This document shows positions 7,122 through 14,697 of a stretch of 38,227 nt of DNA, one piece after another. Where the stretch lies: contig JAILON010000078.1 in the NCBI GenBank assembly GCA_024690865.1, forward strand, positions 1 through 38,227, written 5' to 3'. A model generated the notes under the pieces. That model made no database searches, had not been told where the DNA came from, and worked only from the letters and a program-made list of their open reading frames with translations. How positions within the stretch are numbered: the stretch's first letter is position 1; every line of letters starts with the position of its first letter. The position numbers and the translations under genes were made by a program. Source of the stretch: Treponema sp. (GTDB lineage: Bacteria; Spirochaetota; Spirochaetia; Treponematales; Treponemataceae).

Positions 7122-7194
7122 TAGCTGGGGCAGGACTTGAACCTGCGGCCTCCGGGTTATGAGCCCGACGAGCTGCCAACTGCTCTACCCAGCG
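7122..7194 (-). tRNA. Initiator tRNA-Met (anticodon CAT)
   Basis: The minus strand folds as a 73-nt cloverleaf: acceptor CGCTGGG/CCCAGCT, D-stem GAGC/GCTC, anticodon loop CTCATAA in a stem with three consecutive G-C pairs (GGG/CCC), and T-stem GCAGG/CCTGC with loop TTCAAGT. Position 1 (C) does not pair with position 72 (T), and together with the three G-C pairs this marks an initiator tRNA. CCA is not encoded. It has its own promoter and terminator. Its 3' end is the source of the repeated tags at 6778 and 6971. Confidence 0.93.
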
Positions 7195-7211
7195 TCGTGC
7201 GTAATGACTAT

Positions 7212-7240
7212 ATAATAGAAGAAAGAATTAAAAATGTCAA
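7212..7240 (-). promoter_or_regulatory. Promoter of the initiator tRNA gene
   Basis: On the minus strand a perfect TTGACA (7235-7240) and TATTAT (7212-7217) are spaced by 17 bp, 17 bp ahead of the tRNA 5' end. Confidence 0.8.
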
Positions 7241-7343
7241 GTGGCGCATGGTGGAAAGTTCTAAAAGTTTTGAGTTTTACTTCATGCGTTTTCGTAACCT
7301 GCGGGCGGCTTGGGGCAACTGCCTTGAATTCCTACTTTACAAC

Positions 7344-7372
7344 TGGACAAAAGGGGAATGCTGCGGTATACT
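7344..7372 (+). promoter_or_regulatory. Promoter of the Rrf2 regulator gene
   Basis: TGGACA (7344-7349) and TATACT (7367-7372) with a 17-bp spacer, 31 bp upstream of the ATG at 7404, whose ribosome-binding site is GAGGAG. The stretch 7241-7340 shows nothing else. Confidence 0.7.
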
Positions 7373-7403
7373 ATATTTCATTGCTAGGGAATAGAGGAGT
7401 GAG

Positions 7404-7868
7404 ATGAGGATTTCCACGAGGGGGCGCTATGCCCTCCGTTTTATGATAGATTTGGCTCAGCACAGTGGACCGGATTTCATCACGCTCAAGGATGTGTCCG
7501 GCAGACAGGGCATAAGCGTAAAGTATTTGGAGCAGATAACGTCCCTCTTGAGCAAGTTCGGCCTGCTGCTGAGTGTCAGGGGACCGTCCGGTGGGTACAA
7601 ACTGGCTAGAAAACCTGAAGAATATACGGCTGGTGAAATTCTCCGTGTCACGGAGGGCGACATGGCCCCCGTGGCATGCCTTGCTGAAAAGGTAAACAGC
7701 TGTCCCCGTAAGGCCAGCTGTCCGACACTCTCCTTTTGGGAGGGGCTGGACGGCGTAATCAGAAACTATCTTGACGGGACGACCTTGAAGGACCTCGCGG
7801 ACGCAACTCCTCCCGTCCCCTTGGCAGTGGACGGCTTTACCGAAGAGTCCGCCCCCTGCAACCTCTAG
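7404..7868 (+). CDS. Rrf2-family transcriptional regulator, probably Fe-S sensing
   Basis: A 154-residue Rrf2/IscR-type regulator. It begins with the typical MRISTRGRYALRFMIDLA, continues through a winged helix (ISVKYLEQITSLLSKFGLL, then SVRGPSGGYKLAR) and carries three cysteines, Cys92, Cys100 and Cys106, in the region that ligates a [2Fe-2S] cluster in IscR. No cysteine desulphurase or scaffold genes adjoin it, so targets are elsewhere. The start has a clear ribosome-binding site. It converges on lysS, 63 bp apart. Confidence 0.9.
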   Translation: MRISTRGRYALRFMIDLAQHSGPDFITLKDVSGRQGISVKYLEQITSLLSKFGLLLSVRGPSGGYKLARKPEEYTAGEILRVTEGDMAPVACLAEKVNSCPRKASCPTLSFWEGLDGVIRNYLDGTTLKDLADATPPVPLAVDGFTEESAPCNL

Positions 7869-7886
7869 CAGGCTGATTTGTGGCGG

Positions 7887-7908
7887 GGACCGGCGGCACC
7901 GGTCCTTT
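7887..7908 (+). terminator. Possible weak terminator between the Rrf2 gene and lysS
   Basis: GGACCGG (7887-7893) pairs with CCGGTCC (7899-7905), a GC-rich stem followed by only three T. It lies in the gap between two convergent genes. Confidence 0.4.
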
Positions 7909-7931
7909 CGGTAGCCGCCAGTAGCCTATCG

Positions 7932-9533
7932 TCAGTAGGCTGCCAATATCTTTCCCAGCTTTTCCTTTCCGATTATGCGCATGAAGCTTGCCAGGCGCGG
8001 TCCTTGGTCCTTGCCGATGAGAACGTGGTACATCGCTGTGAACAGGGCCTTGCTTTCCATTCCCAGTCCCGTTGCAATGTCGTAAACCTTCTGCTGCAAG
8101 TCCTTGTCGGTCGCGCATTCGTCCATGACGGGCAAAATCTCGTCGCGAATCTTCTTTACAGCCTCAAGCTCCTTGTCGGAAAGCTCCGCCTTGCTGCCGT
8201 CCAGCTTGAGCGAGAACTTGAACTCGTCCGGGGCGCATTCCGTAACCCAGTACCAGGCGCACTCGCAGCGGCGGCGCAGGCATGCCTCCTGCTCTGGCTT
8301 CACGTTCCCGAGCGACCGTATCACGTCATCGATGCTGCCTGAATAGGTCTGGAGGAGGGTGGTCAGCAGGCGGAATCCAATCTGGTAGGGCATTTCTTTT
8401 GGCATGCCCGGTTCCACCTGGGCCAGCTCATAGACCCGCTTCTCGTGCCGGTAGATGTCGTCCGTCTTGGCTTTGTCCACGCCCCATGCAATCCGTTCCG
8501 TGCGGTCGTAGGCCTCGTACATCGTGATGACGTCGATGTCGAAGCTGATGGCAAACTCATGGTCGGGCTTGTTGACCGCGAAGATGTAGCGCAAAAGCTC
8601 CGGCTGGTAGACGGCGAGCGCATCCGGCAGGGCGATGACCTTGCCCTTGGACGAGGACATCTTGCCGGGAAGCCCCTTGAGGCCGACGAAGTCGTACTTC
8701 ATCGTGATCGGTGCGTCCCAGCCGTAGACCTTCTTGCTGACCAGCTTTGCCGTGTCGTAGCTTCCGCCCGGGCTGATGTGGTCCTTGCCGCCCGGCTCAA
8801 AGATGACCTTCTCCTCATTCCACCGCATGGGCCAGTCAACGCGCCAGCCCAGCTTGAAGCCCTTCTCCGTCCTCAGGTCGCCGGTCTCCTTGTTGCCGCA
8901 GTCGCACTCGTAGGAAATGCCGTATTCGCCGTCGTAGCCGGTTATGCGGGTGGTGTCCTTGTTGCACTTGGAGCAGAAGACCGAAACCGGCCAGTAGACG
9001 TCGCTGTCCTTCATCTTGTGCTCGTCGTCGCGGTAGCAGTTCAGGCACCACTTGATCAGCTCGCGCTCCTGCATCGCCTTCTTCATGCCTTCGGCATAGC
9101 GGTTGGCCCGGTAGCGGCTGGCCTGGTAGAGGAATTCCGGGTGGATTCCGACGCGGGGCAGTTCCTGCTCTATGTCCACTTCGTGGTGGCGGGCATAGTT
9201 CTCGTTGCGGCCGGTCGTGTCCGGGACCATCGTAATGGGGAAGCGCAGGTACTTGGAAAGCGTGTCCGGGTCGGGCATGTTGGCGGGAACCTTGCGGAAC
9301 ACGTCGTAATCGTCCCAGCTATAGATGAAGCGGGTCTTCTTGCCCCGGTCGTTCAGGGCACGCACGATGAGATCCACGGTCATTATCTCGCGGAAGTTGC
9401 CGATGTGGACGGTGCCGCTCGGCGTGATTCCCGAGGCGCAGGTGTAGAGGGGCAGGTCGCCCCGTGTCTTTATGATTTTGTCGGCCATCTGGTCTGCCCA
9501 GTGGCACAGTTCGTTAGTGTTTCGTTCGCTCAT
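7932..9533 (-). CDS. lysS: Lysyl-tRNA synthetase, class I
   Basis: Charges tRNA-Lys with lysine. The 533-residue protein has the class I signatures: SGITPSGTVHIGNF (HIGH-type, residues 35-47) and GKMSSSKGKV (KMSKS-type, near residue 295). Between them a Cys-rich insert (CLNCYRDD, FCSKCNKD, YECDCGNK) looks zinc-binding. Class I LysRS is the archaeal type, also standard in spirochaetes and some other bacteria; it is unrelated to the common class II enzyme. The ATG at 9533 is chosen over the open frame to 9596 because the promoter -10 lies nine bases before it. There is no ribosome-binding site, suggesting a leaderless or near-leaderless mRNA. Confidence 0.95.
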   Translation of the reverse strand: MSERNTNELCHWADQMADKIIKTRGDLPLYTCASGITPSGTVHIGNFREIMTVDLIVRALNDRGKKTRFIYSWDDYDVFRKVPANMPDPDTLSKYLRFPITMVPDTTGRNENYARHHEVDIEQELPRVGIHPEFLYQASRYRANRYAEGMKKAMQERELIKWCLNCYRDDEHKMKDSDVYWPVSVFCSKCNKDTTRITGYDGEYGISYECDCGNKETGDLRTEKGFKLGWRVDWPMRWNEEKVIFEPGGKDHISPGGSYDTAKLVSKKVYGWDAPITMKYDFVGLKGLPGKMSSSKGKVIALPDALAVYQPELLRYIFAVNKPDHEFAISFDIDVITMYEAYDRTERIAWGVDKAKTDDIYRHEKRVYELAQVEPGMPKEMPYQIGFRLLTTLLQTYSGSIDDVIRSLGNVKPEQEACLRRRCECAWYWVTECAPDEFKFSLKLDGSKAELSDKELEAVKKIRDEILPVMDECATDKDLQQKVYDIATGLGMESKALFTAMYHVLIGKDQGPRLASFMRIIGKEKLGKILAAY

Positions 9534-9542
9534 AGTGGCACG

Positions 9543-9571
9543 ATTATATGCGAAAAGGGGGAAAAAGACAA
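9543..9571 (-). promoter_or_regulatory. lysS promoter, close to the start codon
   Basis: On the minus strand TTGTCT (9566-9571) and perfect TATAAT (9543-9548) with a 17-bp spacer. Nine bases separate the -10 from the lysS ATG, so the predicted leader is only 2-4 nt. Confidence 0.75.
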
Positions 9572-9572
9572 T

Positions 9573-9610
9573 AAAAAAACAGCTTTCAGTTACCACTCTG
9601 AAAGCTGTTC
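9573..9610 (-). terminator. Minus-strand intrinsic terminator upstream of lysS
   Basis: ACAGCTTTCAG (9579-9589) and CTGAAAGCTGT (9598-9608) form a perfect 11-bp stem, extended to 12 by A-T, with a T-run on the minus strand side. It would end the htrA transcript or a small RNA, and it lies just before the lysS promoter. Confidence 0.75.
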
Positions 9611-9679
9611 TTCAAGGAGTTCTCAGGACGGAAGAGCTGCTCTTTTCTCTTGCCTTACGCTAAACAAACCTCCGTCCCA

Positions 9680-9712
9680 ATGCAGGGTTACAAGAACCCT
9701 GCATTTTTTTTT
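9680..9712 (+). terminator. Plus-strand intrinsic terminator with no obvious upstream gene
   Basis: TGCAGGGTT (9681-9689) pairs with AACCCTGCA (9695-9703), followed by eight T. It points rightward, yet the only plus-strand sequence before it is the 70 bp between the two terminators and the antisense of lysS. A further inverted repeat, CAGTTCCAA and TTGGAACTG arms near 9740-9789, lies before the htrA stop. Confidence 0.7.
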
Positions 9713-9802
9713 CGATTTTTTCTGTTTTTTCGGCGGAGCAGTTCCAAGAAGTCCTTCGCGGCTTCGTCGTACGGGACTTTTGGAACTGGTCCACATCCCA
9801 GC

Positions 9803-11314
9803 CTATTTCAGCTTGTACTTTCCGGTGCTTATCGTGTGCCCGTCGTTGTACACGTCGAACCAGATCGTCGAATTCCTGCTGGTGTCGAGGGCCTCGTAGA
9901 ACTCCTGCACCGTCGTCACCTTCTTGTCGTTGACGGCAGTGATGATGTCTCCGTTCTGCAGGCGGAGGGCAGCGGCAGGTGACTTCTCCTGGATGCCCGA
10001 CACGATGATGCCCTTTACGTTCTTGTCCAGCTTGAGCTTCTTCCGTGCGTCATCCGTAATCGGGGCCGCCATGAAGCCGGGCCACAGCTTGCTGTTGTCG
10101 CTGGCGATGTCCTGGCTGCGTTCGTCGATCTTTATGGAAAGCTCCACCTTATTCTTGCCGCGCAGGACGGTGAACTTTGCAGTTTCGCCCGCCTTCAGGT
10201 TGCCGACGTCGCGCACCAGCTGGTCTGTTCCCTTCACGTCCTTGCCGTTGAGCGAGATGATGTAGTCGCCAGCCTGCATTCCACCCTTCATAGCCGGGCT
10301 GTCCATGAAGATTTCCGCCACGAAGGATCCTGCCTGGTTCTTGGCAATGCCAAGGCTTGTCTTGTACTCTTCCGACGGCTCCACAAGGCTGACTCCCAGC
10401 CAGCCGTAGGAAACCTTGCCGCTGGAGATGAACTGGTCAATTGCCGTCTTGATGTTGTTGATCGGGATGGAGAAGCCCAGTCCCTGGCTGCCGCCTGAAG
10501 ACGAGGCGATCCAGGTGTTGATTCCGATGACCTCGCCGTAGATGTTGACGAGGGGGCCTCCGGAGTTGCCCTGGTTTATGGAAGCGTCCGTCTGGATGAA
10601 GTCGCTTATGGAGCCGATCTGGGTTCCGCTGCGGCCCGTCGCGCTGACGATTCCCTGCGTGACGGAGGCAAAGTAGCCCAAGGGGCTGCCCAATGCGAGC
10701 ACTATGTCTCCCTGCTGTACGGAGTCGCTGTTGCCGAGCGTTGCGATGGTTATGTCGCTTTCGGTCGTTTCAAACGAGACGAGCGCTATGTCCATCCGCT
10801 CATCGGCGCCGACCAGCTTTCCGTCAAACTCGCGGCCGTCGTTCAGTTTGATCTTGATCGTCGTTGCGCTTCCGGCGACGTGGTTGTTGGTGAGCACGTA
10901 GACGGTCTTTCCAGACTTGCGGACTATCACTCCGGAGCCGAGTGCGGCCTGTTCAATTTCCTGAGGTTCGCTGCTGCTTTCGCCACCGAAGGGCCATCCG
11001 TCGCCGAAGGGCCAGAAGTCCTTGAAGGGATTCTGGGAGGAAACCTGTGTCGTTTCCGTGACGTCAACTTCAACGACCGCGGGAAGGACGTTTTCGCTGA
11101 CTGAGCGGAACACCTCCTGCAGGGACTTGACGACTTCAAGCGAACTGTTGGACAGCTGCGTGGTAGACCGCTTCGTGACCGACTTGCTTTCGGCGAAGGC
11201 GACGTTGGCAGAGCCGTTGTTTGCCTTGCAGGAGAATGCGAGTATTGCGAAGGATACCGCCGCCACCGACAGCGTACCTAAGATTTTGACAGGCAGGTTT
11301 GATATTTTCTTCAT
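9803..11314 (-). CDS. htrA: HtrA/DegP-type periplasmic serine protease
   Basis: A 503-residue envelope quality-control protease. The N-terminus is a signal sequence ending AILAFSC, possibly a relaxed spirochaetal lipobox with Cys29. The trypsin-like domain shows the triad His145 (TNNHVAG), Asp175 (MDIALV) and Ser251 (QGNSGGPL). Two PDZ domains follow, one starting near YGWLGVSL and one near KGIIVSGI, giving the full DegP layout. A short Trp/Phe/Gly-rich insert (residues 97-110) corresponds to the flexible LA loop. The start ATG at 11314 follows GGAGG. Transcription comes from the shared region with the divergent hydrolase gene. Confidence in family and catalysis is high. Confidence 0.95.
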   Translation of the reverse strand: MKKISNLPVKILGTLSVAAVSFAILAFSCKANNGSANVAFAESKSVTKRSTTQLSNSSLEVVKSLQEVFRSVSENVLPAVVEVDVTETTQVSSQNPFKDFWPFGDGWPFGGESSSEPQEIEQAALGSGVIVRKSGKTVYVLTNNHVAGSATTIKIKLNDGREFDGKLVGADERMDIALVSFETTESDITIATLGNSDSVQQGDIVLALGSPLGYFASVTQGIVSATGRSGTQIGSISDFIQTDASINQGNSGGPLVNIYGEVIGINTWIASSSGGSQGLGFSIPINNIKTAIDQFISSGKVSYGWLGVSLVEPSEEYKTSLGIAKNQAGSFVAEIFMDSPAMKGGMQAGDYIISLNGKDVKGTDQLVRDVGNLKAGETAKFTVLRGKNKVELSIKIDERSQDIASDNSKLWPGFMAAPITDDARKKLKLDKNVKGIIVSGIQEKSPAAALRLQNGDIITAVNDKKVTTVQEFYEALDTSRNSTIWFDVYNDGHTISTGKYKLK

Positions 11315-11472
11315 TATAAAGCCTCCATATTCTTATTCTTAATATTCCTTGTATGATTCCGTTATCAAGAAATATAATGACATTCAAGGCGAATGTGTTA
11401 CAGATATTTTAAGAAATTATTGTTATGGTCCGCTTCCCTTCCAGCGGGGCCGGGCAACGCCAAAAATGGGAC

Positions 11473-11501
11473 TTGCCCAGCCTTTTGAGATGTCCTATAC
11501 T
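11473..11501 (+). promoter_or_regulatory. Promoter placing the hydrolase start codon at the RNA 5' end
   Basis: TTGCCC (11473-11478) and TATACT (11496-11501), 17-bp spacer. The ATG at 11508 follows after six bases, with no ribosome-binding site. Confidence 0.75.
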
Positions 11502-11507
11502 TTTGCC

Positions 11508-12413
11508 ATGAGCTACGAGTGCAAAGAATTGACGATGGGCGATGGCAACGTGAACTTCTTCCATTGTTGGCTGCCCGACGGTGAGCCGCAGGGCTTGGTC
11601 CTTTTGAGCCACGGAATGACTGAATATGCCTTCCGCTATGCCCCGTTCGGAGAATTCCTAAATTCCAAGGGGCTGGCCCTCTTCGCCGAGGACCATCGGG
11701 GGCACGGCAAGACTGCTGAGCGGGCAGAAAAGGATGGAAAGCCGGGCTTTGGCTACCTGGCGGACAGGGACGGCTTTTTCCGCGTGGTGGACGATATAAT
11801 GGAAGAAGCCAAGATGCTCCGTTCCCAGTATCCAGGAAAGAAACTCTTTGTTTTTGGCCACAGCTTCGGGTCATTCATTGCCCAGTGCTTCATCGAACGC
11901 TACGGGCAGCTCGTGGACGGATGCATCCTCTGCGGGACGGCTGGACCTCGGCTTTCGGTCTATCCCGGAAAGCTCATTATACAGGCGATCGCCGCAGTTT
12001 CCGGCAGGAGGAACATATCCCCCCTGATCGGCATGCTCACGATGGGAAGCTACGGTGACAACTGGCTCAGCCGCGACACCGAGCTGCTGGCACGGTATGT
12101 GTCCGATCCCTGGTGCACCTTCAAGTGCAGGAACGGCTTTTACGTGGACATGCTGTCCGGCCTGTGCTCTATACATAGGAAGAAGAACCTTTCCGCCATC
12201 CCCAAATCTCTGCCGGTGTTCCTCATTGCGGGAACGGACGACCCTGTCGGAGACTTTGGAAAGAGCGTCAGCAGGCTCTACGAGTGCTACCGGAAGCTTC
12301 CCCTTGCCGATGTTTCTATAAAACTATACGAGGGGGCCAAGCACGAGCTGCTCAACGAGACCAACCGGGATGAAGTGATGAACGACGTCCTTGAGTGGAT
12401 GAACGGCCGGTAG
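11508..12413 (+). CDS. Alpha/beta hydrolase, monoacylglycerol lipase-like
   Basis: A 301-residue serine hydrolase of the lysophospholipase or monoglyceride lipase group. The core motifs are LLSHGMTEYAFRY (oxyanion region), AEDHRGHGKT, the nucleophile elbow GHSFGS (Ser119), AGTDDPVG (acid) and GAKHELLNE (base histidine). No signal peptide, so it is probably cytoplasmic and acts on lysolipids or monoglycerides. The frame is open back to 11349, but the ATG at 11508 is preferred because a promoter lies seven bases before it and the homology begins there. The mRNA should be leaderless. It stands alone, divergent from htrA and convergent with the P83/100 gene. Confidence 0.87.
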   Translation: MSYECKELTMGDGNVNFFHCWLPDGEPQGLVLLSHGMTEYAFRYAPFGEFLNSKGLALFAEDHRGHGKTAERAEKDGKPGFGYLADRDGFFRVVDDIMEEAKMLRSQYPGKKLFVFGHSFGSFIAQCFIERYGQLVDGCILCGTAGPRLSVYPGKLIIQAIAAVSGRRNISPLIGMLTMGSYGDNWLSRDTELLARYVSDPWCTFKCRNGFYVDMLSGLCSIHRKKNLSAIPKSLPVFLIAGTDDPVGDFGKSVSRLYECYRKLPLADVSIKLYEGAKHELLNETNRDEVMNDVLEWMNGR

Positions 12414-12494
12414 AAGCACCGAACTCCATACGTTCCCTTTCTATGCCATATATAATGAATCTATTTCTGTTTGTGAAGCCTGATAGGGGAGTCC

Positions 12495-12617
12495 GGGGGA
12501 TATCCCCCCGGCAGCTGCCGGGAAGAGAGAGGGGGTGTGGGGGAGAGGGGAACAACACTTCTGAGTAGAGGTTCTCCTCTCCCCCGCATTACGGGGGGCT
12601 TTGGGGCTCCCCAAAAA
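12495..12617. repeat. Nested hairpins in the convergent gap between hydrolase and P83/100 genes
   Basis: Several inverted repeats are packed together: a GGGGGATATCCCCC palindrome (about 12495-12509), a 16-bp pair with one mismatch (about 12537-12552 with 12571-12586), a CCCCCGCATTACGGGGG hairpin near 12581-12597 and TTGGGGCTCCCCAA (about 12601-12614). They could act as a bidirectional transcription barrier or be a dispersed repeat. No coding sequence is seen. Confidence 0.55.
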
Positions 12618-12619
12618 AA

Positions 12620-14446
12620 CTAGAAGCTGCTGTCCAGGTTCCTGCCGTCCAGCAGGACGATGCTGCCGCTTGCCGCGACGACGACCACGCCCCTGTCGGA
12701 GATGACGATCGGGGTGTTGGACTCGACGGCGACAGGGCTCTTCACCTGCAGCTGGAGCGACTTGTTGTACTTGGCAACGACATAGTTTGAGTCGTCCTTG
12801 ATGACGCAGTAGTATCCGCCGTTGCCGTCGGTCACGAGCACACTGTCGTTGGCGACCATCTCGTTGCTTTCCTTCTGGATTTCCATGTTCATGGAATCAA
12901 GCAGGCAGAGCTTGACCGCGTTGTTTGAGCTTGCCGAACCGTCGCCACAGATTGCGATGTAGTATATGCTGGCCGTCTGCACGGAAGATTCCTTCGCATC
13001 CTCGATTACGGGATTGGCGACGGGGAATATCGTCCTCTCGTGGACTACGTTGACCGGCGACAGCTTCAACGTGCTTCCGTCCGCCATGCTCACCTTGACC
13101 ATCTGGCTCAGGTCCTTGGTCTCGTTGACGACCTTGAGTCCAATGATGGCATTGCCTTCGTCCAGAGCGAGCGCCTCTTCCAGGAGGGCCTGCTTGTCCT
13201 TTGCTATCTCGGTCCGCTCGGCCTGGGCCTCGGCCTCCTTCTTGTCGGCGAAGCTCTGGTGCTCGTCCACCTCTGCCTGGGCGGCTTCGGCCTTTTCCTT
13301 CTGGGCTGCGGCGGCTTCGGCCTCTTCCTGGGCTTTCCTGGCTGCTTCGTCGGCCTTTTCCTGGGCGGCTAGGGCATCCTGCTCGGCCTTCTTTGCATCC
13401 TCTTCAGCCTTCTTCCGGGCCTGCTCGGCCTTCTTTGCATCCTCTTCAGCCTTCTTTGCGGCGGCTTGGGCTGCGGCATCGTCAGGGTTCTCGCCTGCGC
13501 TCTTCTTTGCCTCTTCAGCCTTCTTTGCGGCCTCGTCGGCCTTCTTCTTTGCGTCGTCGGCCTTCTTCTGGGCATTCTGGGCAGTTTTGTCCGCCGTGCC
13601 CGCATCCTTGGAGGCCTTGTCGGCGGCCTGCTCAGCCTCGCGCCTGGCCTTCTCCTGCTCGGCAAGCTTCTGCTTCTCCTGGTCGGCCTTCTCCGCTGCC
13701 TGTTCAGCCTTTTCCGCGGCCTGCTCAGCCTCGCGCTCCTTTATGTCAACCATGTCCTGGCGGGCATCGATTCCCCTGTCGTTTTCCTCCCGCATGTTGT
13801 CCACGACGTTCCTGTCGCTGATTACGGAGGTGTCTACGGTGGACAGTCCGCCGTTCAAGTCGCGCAACGGGATGACGATCTGCGTGTTGCCCGGCCAGTC
13901 GCTCCACTTGGTGGAAAGTCCGCACTTCTCTTTGGTGAGGTTCTTTGTGACGACGGTCTTGTACCTGTCCTGGAACACGTCCAGCTTCTGCCGGTAGACT
14001 GCGTTGTAGACGGTTACGAAGGTCGCGATGGTCGTGGCGTCGCTGCTGCTGTATCCGTAGGCGGCGGTCAGGTAGCCGGCGATGATGCGGCGCAGGTTCT
14101 TGATGTGGTCGACCGAGGCGTTGGGGCCCAGTATGAGTATGTCCGCATCGAACTTGCCCTGCTCGTTTTCATCTATGGCGTGGATTATGGAATATTTTCC
14201 GTTTGGATTGAAGCTGCCCGCCTTGCTGACGCTGCGGGAAACCTGCCGTCCCAGGCCGCGTCCAATCTCGGTTATGGCGTCGGCCGTCTCTATGACCGTA
14301 TGCGGACCGGTGTAGTTCTCAAACTGTATCGCACCTACATCTCCGGTGACGCGGATTTCGTCCTCGTCAACCCCGAGGGCTGCCGCAGAAAGCATCGCCG
14401 TCAGGCAGAGGGCGGCTGCGGCAATTGCGAACCTGATGATTTTCAT
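12620..14446 (-). CDS. P83/100-family antigen with long Ala/Lys/Glu coiled coil
   Basis: A 608-residue secreted protein. It starts with a signal peptide (MKIIRFAIAAAALCLTAM, cleaved near LSAAALG), followed by a globular N-terminal domain of about 200 residues. Residues roughly 225-430 are a coiled coil rich in Ala, Lys and Glu, with repeats such as KKAEEDAKKAEQ. A C-terminal domain of about 170 residues follows, possibly a beta-propeller-like fold given recurring short strands. This three-part layout matches the P83/100 antigen family of Borrelia and Treponema. The ATG at 14446 follows AGGAGG; the open frame to 14563 is not expected to be translated. Location is periplasmic or outer surface; function is unknown. 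Confidence 0.85.
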   Translation of the reverse strand: MKIIRFAIAAAALCLTAMLSAAALGVDEDEIRVTGDVGAIQFENYTGPHTVIETADAITEIGRGLGRQVSRSVSKAGSFNPNGKYSIIHAIDENEQGKFDADILILGPNASVDHIKNLRRIIAGYLTAAYGYSSSDATTIATFVTVYNAVYRQKLDVFQDRYKTVVTKNLTKEKCGLSTKWSDWPGNTQIVIPLRDLNGGLSTVDTSVISDRNVVDNMREENDRGIDARQDMVDIKEREAEQAAEKAEQAAEKADQEKQKLAEQEKARREAEQAADKASKDAGTADKTAQNAQKKADDAKKKADEAAKKAEEAKKSAGENPDDAAAQAAAKKAEEDAKKAEQARKKAEEDAKKAEQDALAAQEKADEAARKAQEEAEAAAAQKEKAEAAQAEVDEHQSFADKKEAEAQAERTEIAKDKQALLEEALALDEGNAIIGLKVVNETKDLSQMVKVSMADGSTLKLSPVNVVHERTIFPVANPVIEDAKESSVQTASIYYIAICGDGSASSNNAVKLCLLDSMNMEIQKESNEMVANDSVLVTDGNGGYYCVIKDDSNYVVAKYNKSLQLQVKSPVAVESNTPIVISDRGVVVVAASGSIVLLDGRNLDSSF

Positions 14447-14513
14447 ATATCCTCCTGTTTCCTGTCTTACGTCGGGGCCGACCCCGGCGCGGGAACTGAA
14501 CCTAATCATTTCC

Positions 14514-14542
14514 ATTATACTCCCTTTTCCATAAAAAATGAA
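14514..14542 (-). promoter_or_regulatory. Promoter of the P83/100 gene
   Basis: Minus strand: TTCATT (14537-14542), 17-bp spacer, perfect TATAAT (14514-14519). This leaves a leader of about 60 nt containing the AGGAGG site. Confidence 0.6.
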
Positions 14543-14661
14543 GGGGAAAAGGGTATTTTTCATGGAAATCGCTTTTGCAGGTCCCGACGGGGGACCGGGC
14601 CATGCAAGTGGCCCGCGATAGGCAATGCAGGAACTCCTGGATAGACTGCCCCTTCTTTTTC

Positions 14662-14690
14662 TTGCCGAATCGGCAGGGAGGTGCTATAGT
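14662..14690 (+). promoter_or_regulatory. Promoter giving a leaderless kinase 1 mRNA
   Basis: TTGCCG (14662-14667), 17-bp spacer, extended -10 TGCTATAGT with hexamer at 14685-14690. The ATG follows after seven bases. The AGGGAGGTG string just upstream lies inside the promoter spacer and so cannot serve as a ribosome-binding site. Confidence 0.75.
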
Positions 14691-14697
14691 AGTATCT

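Larger units (their letters stand above)
6778..7139 (-). repeat. Three direct copies of the initiator-tRNA 3' tag with intervening hairpin cassettes
   Basis: The 18-bp string TAGCTGGGGCAGGACTTG occurs at 6778-6795, 6971-6988 and 7122-7139. The last is the 3' end of the real tRNA gene. The first two are followed by unrelated cassettes (6796-6891 and 6989-7043), and then by two near-identical repeats of about 96 bp (6892-6988 and 7044-7139) carrying an inverted T-arm piece, a bidirectional terminator and the next tag. The cassettes hold hairpins: GCGGACA/TGTCCGC (6806-6822), GGGCACAT/ATGTGCCC (6850-6867) and GGTAGCCTGC/GCAGGCTACC (7003-7043). They contain no gene. Repeated tRNA tails usually mark site-specific integration or tandem duplication. 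Confidence 0.85.

Noticed and set aside
6762..7394. Small plus-strand open frames across the tRNA repeat region
   Set aside because: They cross hairpins, terminators and the tRNA antisense, and have no ribosome-binding sites or protein-like composition.
9573..9712. T-box or 4.5S (SRP) RNA upstream of lysS
   Set aside because: The AGTGGTAAC in the terminator loop only loosely resembles the T-box sequence, and the lysS promoter lies downstream of this region. The SRP core GGAA loop is not enclosed by a proper stem.
8445..9899. 484-codon plus-strand open frame over lysS
   Set aside because: It is the reverse complement of a clearly conserved lysyl-tRNA synthetase and has no recognisable domain.
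12966..14644. Long plus-strand open frames across the P83/100 gene
   Set aside because: They are antisense shadows of the Ala/Lys/Glu-rich coiled coil and translate to low-complexity Ser/Ala/Phe or Leu/Gly sequence.
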